Shown here: positions 14,106-16,182 of the stretch, one piece after another
How positions within the stretch are numbered: position 1 is the first letter of the stretch
Layout: each line of letters begins with the position of its first letter
DNA from: JBLHHI01 sp047614125
Lineage (GTDB): Bacteria; Bacteroidota; Bacteroidia; NS11-12g; UBA9320
Assembly (NCBI GenBank): GCA_047614125.1
Contig: JBLHHI010000074.1
Location: 1-16,182 of the forward strand
DNA: 16,182 nt
Reading direction: 5' to 3'
Notes under the pieces: model-generated
What the model saw: only the letters and a program-made list of their open reading frames with translations
What the model was told of the DNA's origin: nothing
Databases searched by the model: none
Program-made: the position numbers and the translations under genes

Positions 14106-14708
14106 TCAGCAGGCATCCTGATATGTTGGCTTGTAGTAATTCGTTGATATTGAATCCATAGATTCCTCTTTTTTAGCAAATCGTAGAACTTGGTCCCATC
14201 GGTCTTGGGTAAACAGCCATTTAAGTGGTTGTTCGTGCTGCGTGAGTTCCGCTATGGCAACCTCAATTTGTGCATCCCATTGTGCAGAATAGTGCAGCAA
14301 ATCATCCGGAAAAACAATGGTTCGTTTCGTGTTTTCGGGTTCCGCAATAAAGGGCTCCGAAATATTCAGATACCCATAATCATCGGTAAGTTGTTCTCCT
14401 GCTTCGATGTCGCGGATGGCAATTTCAAAATCGTAGGCCGTGCTTATACAATTCGATCGAAATGAGTGATTTACAAAGCGGCTGTGATCCCAGCACAGCA
14501 CGTGATTTCCATGCCTGTTTTTAAAACAATAGGTATTTAAAATGGCCTTGTAAGGCAGGGAAAAGTTCAATAATTGTTGCTCCGTAAATACCTGATCTAA
14601 ATGATCTTGAACCCACGTAATCGTACCTTTTGGAATGTGCTTAGTTGCAACCACTCCATAGCCTATTTGCTGACTTATGAACCGAAGTTCTGTATTTGGA
14701 TGAATCAT
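14106..14708 (-). CDS. SET-domain protein (putative lysine methyltransferase)
   Basis: The 200-residue cytoplasmic protein carries a compact SET domain, which transfers a methyl group from S-adenosylmethionine to protein lysines. Visible elements are ELRFISQQIGYGVVATKHIP with the first SAM-contacting GYG at 16-18, a central NTYCFKNRHGNHVL segment, RFVNHSFRSNC (77-87) with the Asn80-His81 SAM-binding motif, and EIAIRDIEAGEQLTDDYGY, where Tyr111 is the likely catalytic tyrosine. The start at 14708 (MIHPNTELRF) is chosen. The frame extends 21 hydrophobic codons upstream to 14771, but that lies in intergenic DNA and does not fit the family start. It sits 128 bases downstream of CorA on the same strand. 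The substrate is unknown. Confidence 0.87.
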   Translation of the reverse strand: MIHPNTELRFISQQIGYGVVATKHIPKGTITWVQDHLDQVFTEQQLLNFSLPYKAILNTYCFKNRHGNHVLCWDHSRFVNHSFRSNCISTAYDFEIAIRDIEAGEQLTDDYGYLNISEPFIAEPENTKRTIVFPDDLLHYSAQWDAQIEVAIAELTQHEQPLKWLFTQDRWDQVLRFAKKEESMDSISTNYYKPTYQDAC

Positions 14709-14836
14709 TTTGAGACAAACTATATCCAGCGAAATAAAACAAAATACATACAAGATATTTAGCCAAGACAAAAATTTGCCCGCTGATAATCAGCTACTTA
14801 AAGTGTACATGGTTTCGAATTTCAAAATAGAAGGTC

Positions 14837-15928
14837 CTACATCCACTTCCTTCGCTTAAAGTAAATGACAAGCACAATTGTTAGAACAAGCATCAGGGCC
14901 CAAACATAAAAATATCCATTGGGGTTGTGAAGTTCTGGGATGTTGTCGAAGTTCATTCCGTAGACGCCAACGATGAAGGTAAGCGGAATAAAAATAGTGG
15001 ATACCAAGGTAAGCAAGTGAATGATCTTATTCATTTGATTGCTTTGGCTTGAAAGATACAAATCTTTCAAACCCATGTTTGTATCACGATGATTATCAAT
15101 ACTTTCTGTTATATGGATGGTATGATCGAGCAAATCACGAAAGTACTTTTGCGTGGTTTGCATTACAAAAGGTGTATCGCTGTGTTGCAGTTTTTGAATC
15201 GCTTCGCGAAGCGGGAATACAGTTTTGCGTAGGAGTTGCAATATTCTTTTAAGCCCTTGTATGGAATAAAGGTGGCTGGCTTTGGGTTGAGTGAATAGTT
15301 GATCTTCTATGAGCTCCAAGTGTTCTTCAATACTTTCCATTACGTTGTAGTAACTGTCAACAATTAAATCGATCAAGCTGTACGCCAAATAGTCGGCTTC
15401 TCGATTTTTAAAGCGCCCCTCTTCCATTCTATGAATAATAGGTTCAAAAGCATTTTGAGGTTTTTCTTGAAATGAAATCACATAATTTTTTCCCAAAACA
15501 ACACTAACCTGCTCAGTATCAATCTCTAAAGTCTCTTTATTAAAGTGAAGTGCCTTTAAGGTGAAAAATAGGTGCTCATCAAACTCATCAACCTTTGGTC
15601 GGTGTTCAGTGTTTAAAACATCTTCCAACAACAACTGGTGAAGGTTAAACTTTGCTCCAACTTCGTTTATTAAATCCTTGTCGGTAAGGCCGTCAATATT
15701 AATCCAGTGAACCGGAAAAGAGTCTGTACTTCTGTTAATCTCCGTTAAGTTCTTTATTACCGAAATCTGAGTATGCTCTTGATCGTACTTGGTGTACGTA
15801 ATCGTTACCGGTGCCTCTCGTTCTTCACCAATGTGTACAAAACTGCCGGGTGGTAATCCCGACTTACTTGATAACTTTTGCTTTTGCTTAATCCGAACCT
15901 TGTAGTAAAATGGGTGTTTTCGAGCCAT
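14837..15928 (-). CDS. corA: CorA-family magnesium/cobalt transport protein
   Basis: The 363-residue protein forms a homopentameric inner-membrane channel for Mg2+ (also Co2+). The N-terminal ~300 residues are the cytoplasmic funnel domain: the WINIDGL segment, LLLEDVLNTEHRPKVDEFDE and a long acidic helix around VMESIEEHLELIEDQLF. The C-terminus has two membrane helices near 303-323 and 341-357. They are joined by the selectivity-loop motif Gly-Met-Asn (324-326) in VYGMNFDNIPELHNPNG, and the protein ends in the basic tail FKRRKWM. Length and motif order are normal for the family. A short leader follows a putative -7 promoter element. Confidence 0.95.
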   Translation of the reverse strand: MARKHPFYYKVRIKQKQKLSSKSGLPPGSFVHIGEEREAPVTITYTKYDQEHTQISVIKNLTEINRSTDSFPVHWINIDGLTDKDLINEVGAKFNLHQLLLEDVLNTEHRPKVDEFDEHLFFTLKALHFNKETLEIDTEQVSVVLGKNYVISFQEKPQNAFEPIIHRMEEGRFKNREADYLAYSLIDLIVDSYYNVMESIEEHLELIEDQLFTQPKASHLYSIQGLKRILQLLRKTVFPLREAIQKLQHSDTPFVMQTTQKYFRDLLDHTIHITESIDNHRDTNMGLKDLYLSSQSNQMNKIIHLLTLVSTIFIPLTFIVGVYGMNFDNIPELHNPNGYFYVWALMLVLTIVLVIYFKRRKWM

Positions 15929-15945
15929 TGCAATTCATTTAAATA

Positions 15946-15953
15946 CAAAGGTA
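15946..15953 (-). promoter_or_regulatory. Putative Bacteroidota -7 promoter element of corA
   Basis: On the minus strand the bases read TACCTTTG, an exact match to the Bacteroidota -7 consensus TAnnTTTG, 17 bases before the corA ATG. This would give an mRNA leader of only about ten bases. No clean TTG is present at the expected -33 position, so the assignment rests on one element. Confidence 0.45.
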
Positions 15954-15960
15954 GGTACTT

Positions 15961-15975
15961 TGTGCTTTGAGCACA
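15961..15975. promoter_or_regulatory. Palindrome in the corA promoter spacer
   Basis: TGTGCT (15961-15966) and AGCACA (15970-15975) form a perfect 6-base inverted repeat around TTG. It lies 8 to 22 bases upstream of the -7 element, in the promoter spacer where a repressor could act. A chance palindrome of this size is not rare. Confidence 0.3.
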
Positions 15976-16182
15976 TGTAAATGGATGTATCCAATTATTT
16001 CCGATTTTAAATCAGTTTCAGCGAGCTATTAACCTGATTTCGATTAATCCTTGCGATTCAGAACGCTTGTCAATAGTGAGATGCGAATGAAAATTGTGAA
16101 AAAATAGCGGGCTATTTTGAACGATTTTTATGAAGTAGATTGCTGTTGCCAAGTGGAAATGAGAAATTTGCTTTTTAATAAA
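15976..16182. other. Right-edge intergenic DNA with weak hairpin
   Basis: No supportable gene is visible. AAAATAGC (16101-16108) and GCTATTTT (16111-16118) form an AT-rich inverted repeat. Reading the minus strand it runs into extra T residues, so it might end a gene entering from the right, but the stem is weak. A minus-strand frame open from the edge to a stop at 16018-16020 shows no family features. Confidence 0.35.

Noticed and set aside
14709..14771. Hydrophobic N-terminal extension of the SET protein that could look like a membrane anchor
   Set aside because: It lies in AT-rich intergenic DNA, and the protein starting at MIHPNTELRF begins directly with the SET fold; nothing else supports a membrane-bound form.
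16018..16182. Minus-strand frame open from the right edge, possibly the 3' end of another gene
   Set aside because: About 54 codons rich in Phe, His and Ile with no recognisable motif, and the weak hairpin lies inside it; not enough to call a gene.
1..16182. CRISPR arrays, tRNA or rRNA genes, insertion sequences, integrases, phage or defence genes
   Set aside because: No regularly spaced repeats, RNA gene folds, or recombinase or defence motifs were seen on either strand.

Overview
The window looks like a chromosomal segment of a member of the Bacteroidota, probably a flavobacterium or relative. The evidence is a PKD-repeat protein with a type IX secretion (T9SS) C-terminal sorting domain, several families typical of this phylum (DUF4286, DUF4197, DUF4476, DUF4846), a single-chain alpha/beta E1 dehydrogenase, short A-rich leaders instead of strong Shine-Dalgarno sites, and AT-rich intergenic DNA. 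There are no transposases, integrases, phage genes, tRNAs, rRNAs or CRISPR arrays. It reads as ordinary core chromosome with envelope and housekeeping genes, and I do not see a multi-gene defence or biosynthetic system.

Layout. Positions 1-361 hold a possible gene start running off the left edge on the minus strand, a GC-rich repeat-like element, a hairpin and otherwise featureless DNA. A DUF4286 gene (+) then converges on a DUF4197 lipoprotein gene (-), and the two share a bidirectional terminator. Upstream of DUF4197 on the same strand is a large exported enzyme that fuses a NagZ-type GH3 hexosaminidase to a beta-lactamase-fold serine hydrolase. A DUF4846 lipoprotein gene diverges from it. 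Next on the plus strand come a DUF4476 protein closed by a strong UUCG-loop terminator, then the fused E1 2-oxoacid dehydrogenase followed closely by a small four-helix membrane protein.

From about 9.1 to 12.6 kb, a five-repeat PKD/T9SS protein (-) and an OmpA-like outer-membrane protein (+, forced TTG start) are divergently arranged. From 12.8 kb to the right end all genes are on the minus strand: two related small lipoproteins in tandem with a terminator between them, a SET-domain protein, and a CorA-type magnesium/cobalt channel with a Bacteroidota-style -7 promoter element. The last 230 bases show only weak hairpins.

How the genes relate. Many products are exported or membrane-bound: cell-wall sugar and peptide processing (GH3/serine hydrolase), peptidoglycan anchoring (OmpA), surface adhesion (PKD) and several lipoproteins. 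Apart from probable GH3-DUF4197 and E1-membrane protein transcription units, the genes look independently transcribed. The most notable detail is in the PKD protein: two cysteine pairs per repeat appear and disappear together across the five repeats, which points to two disulfides per domain.
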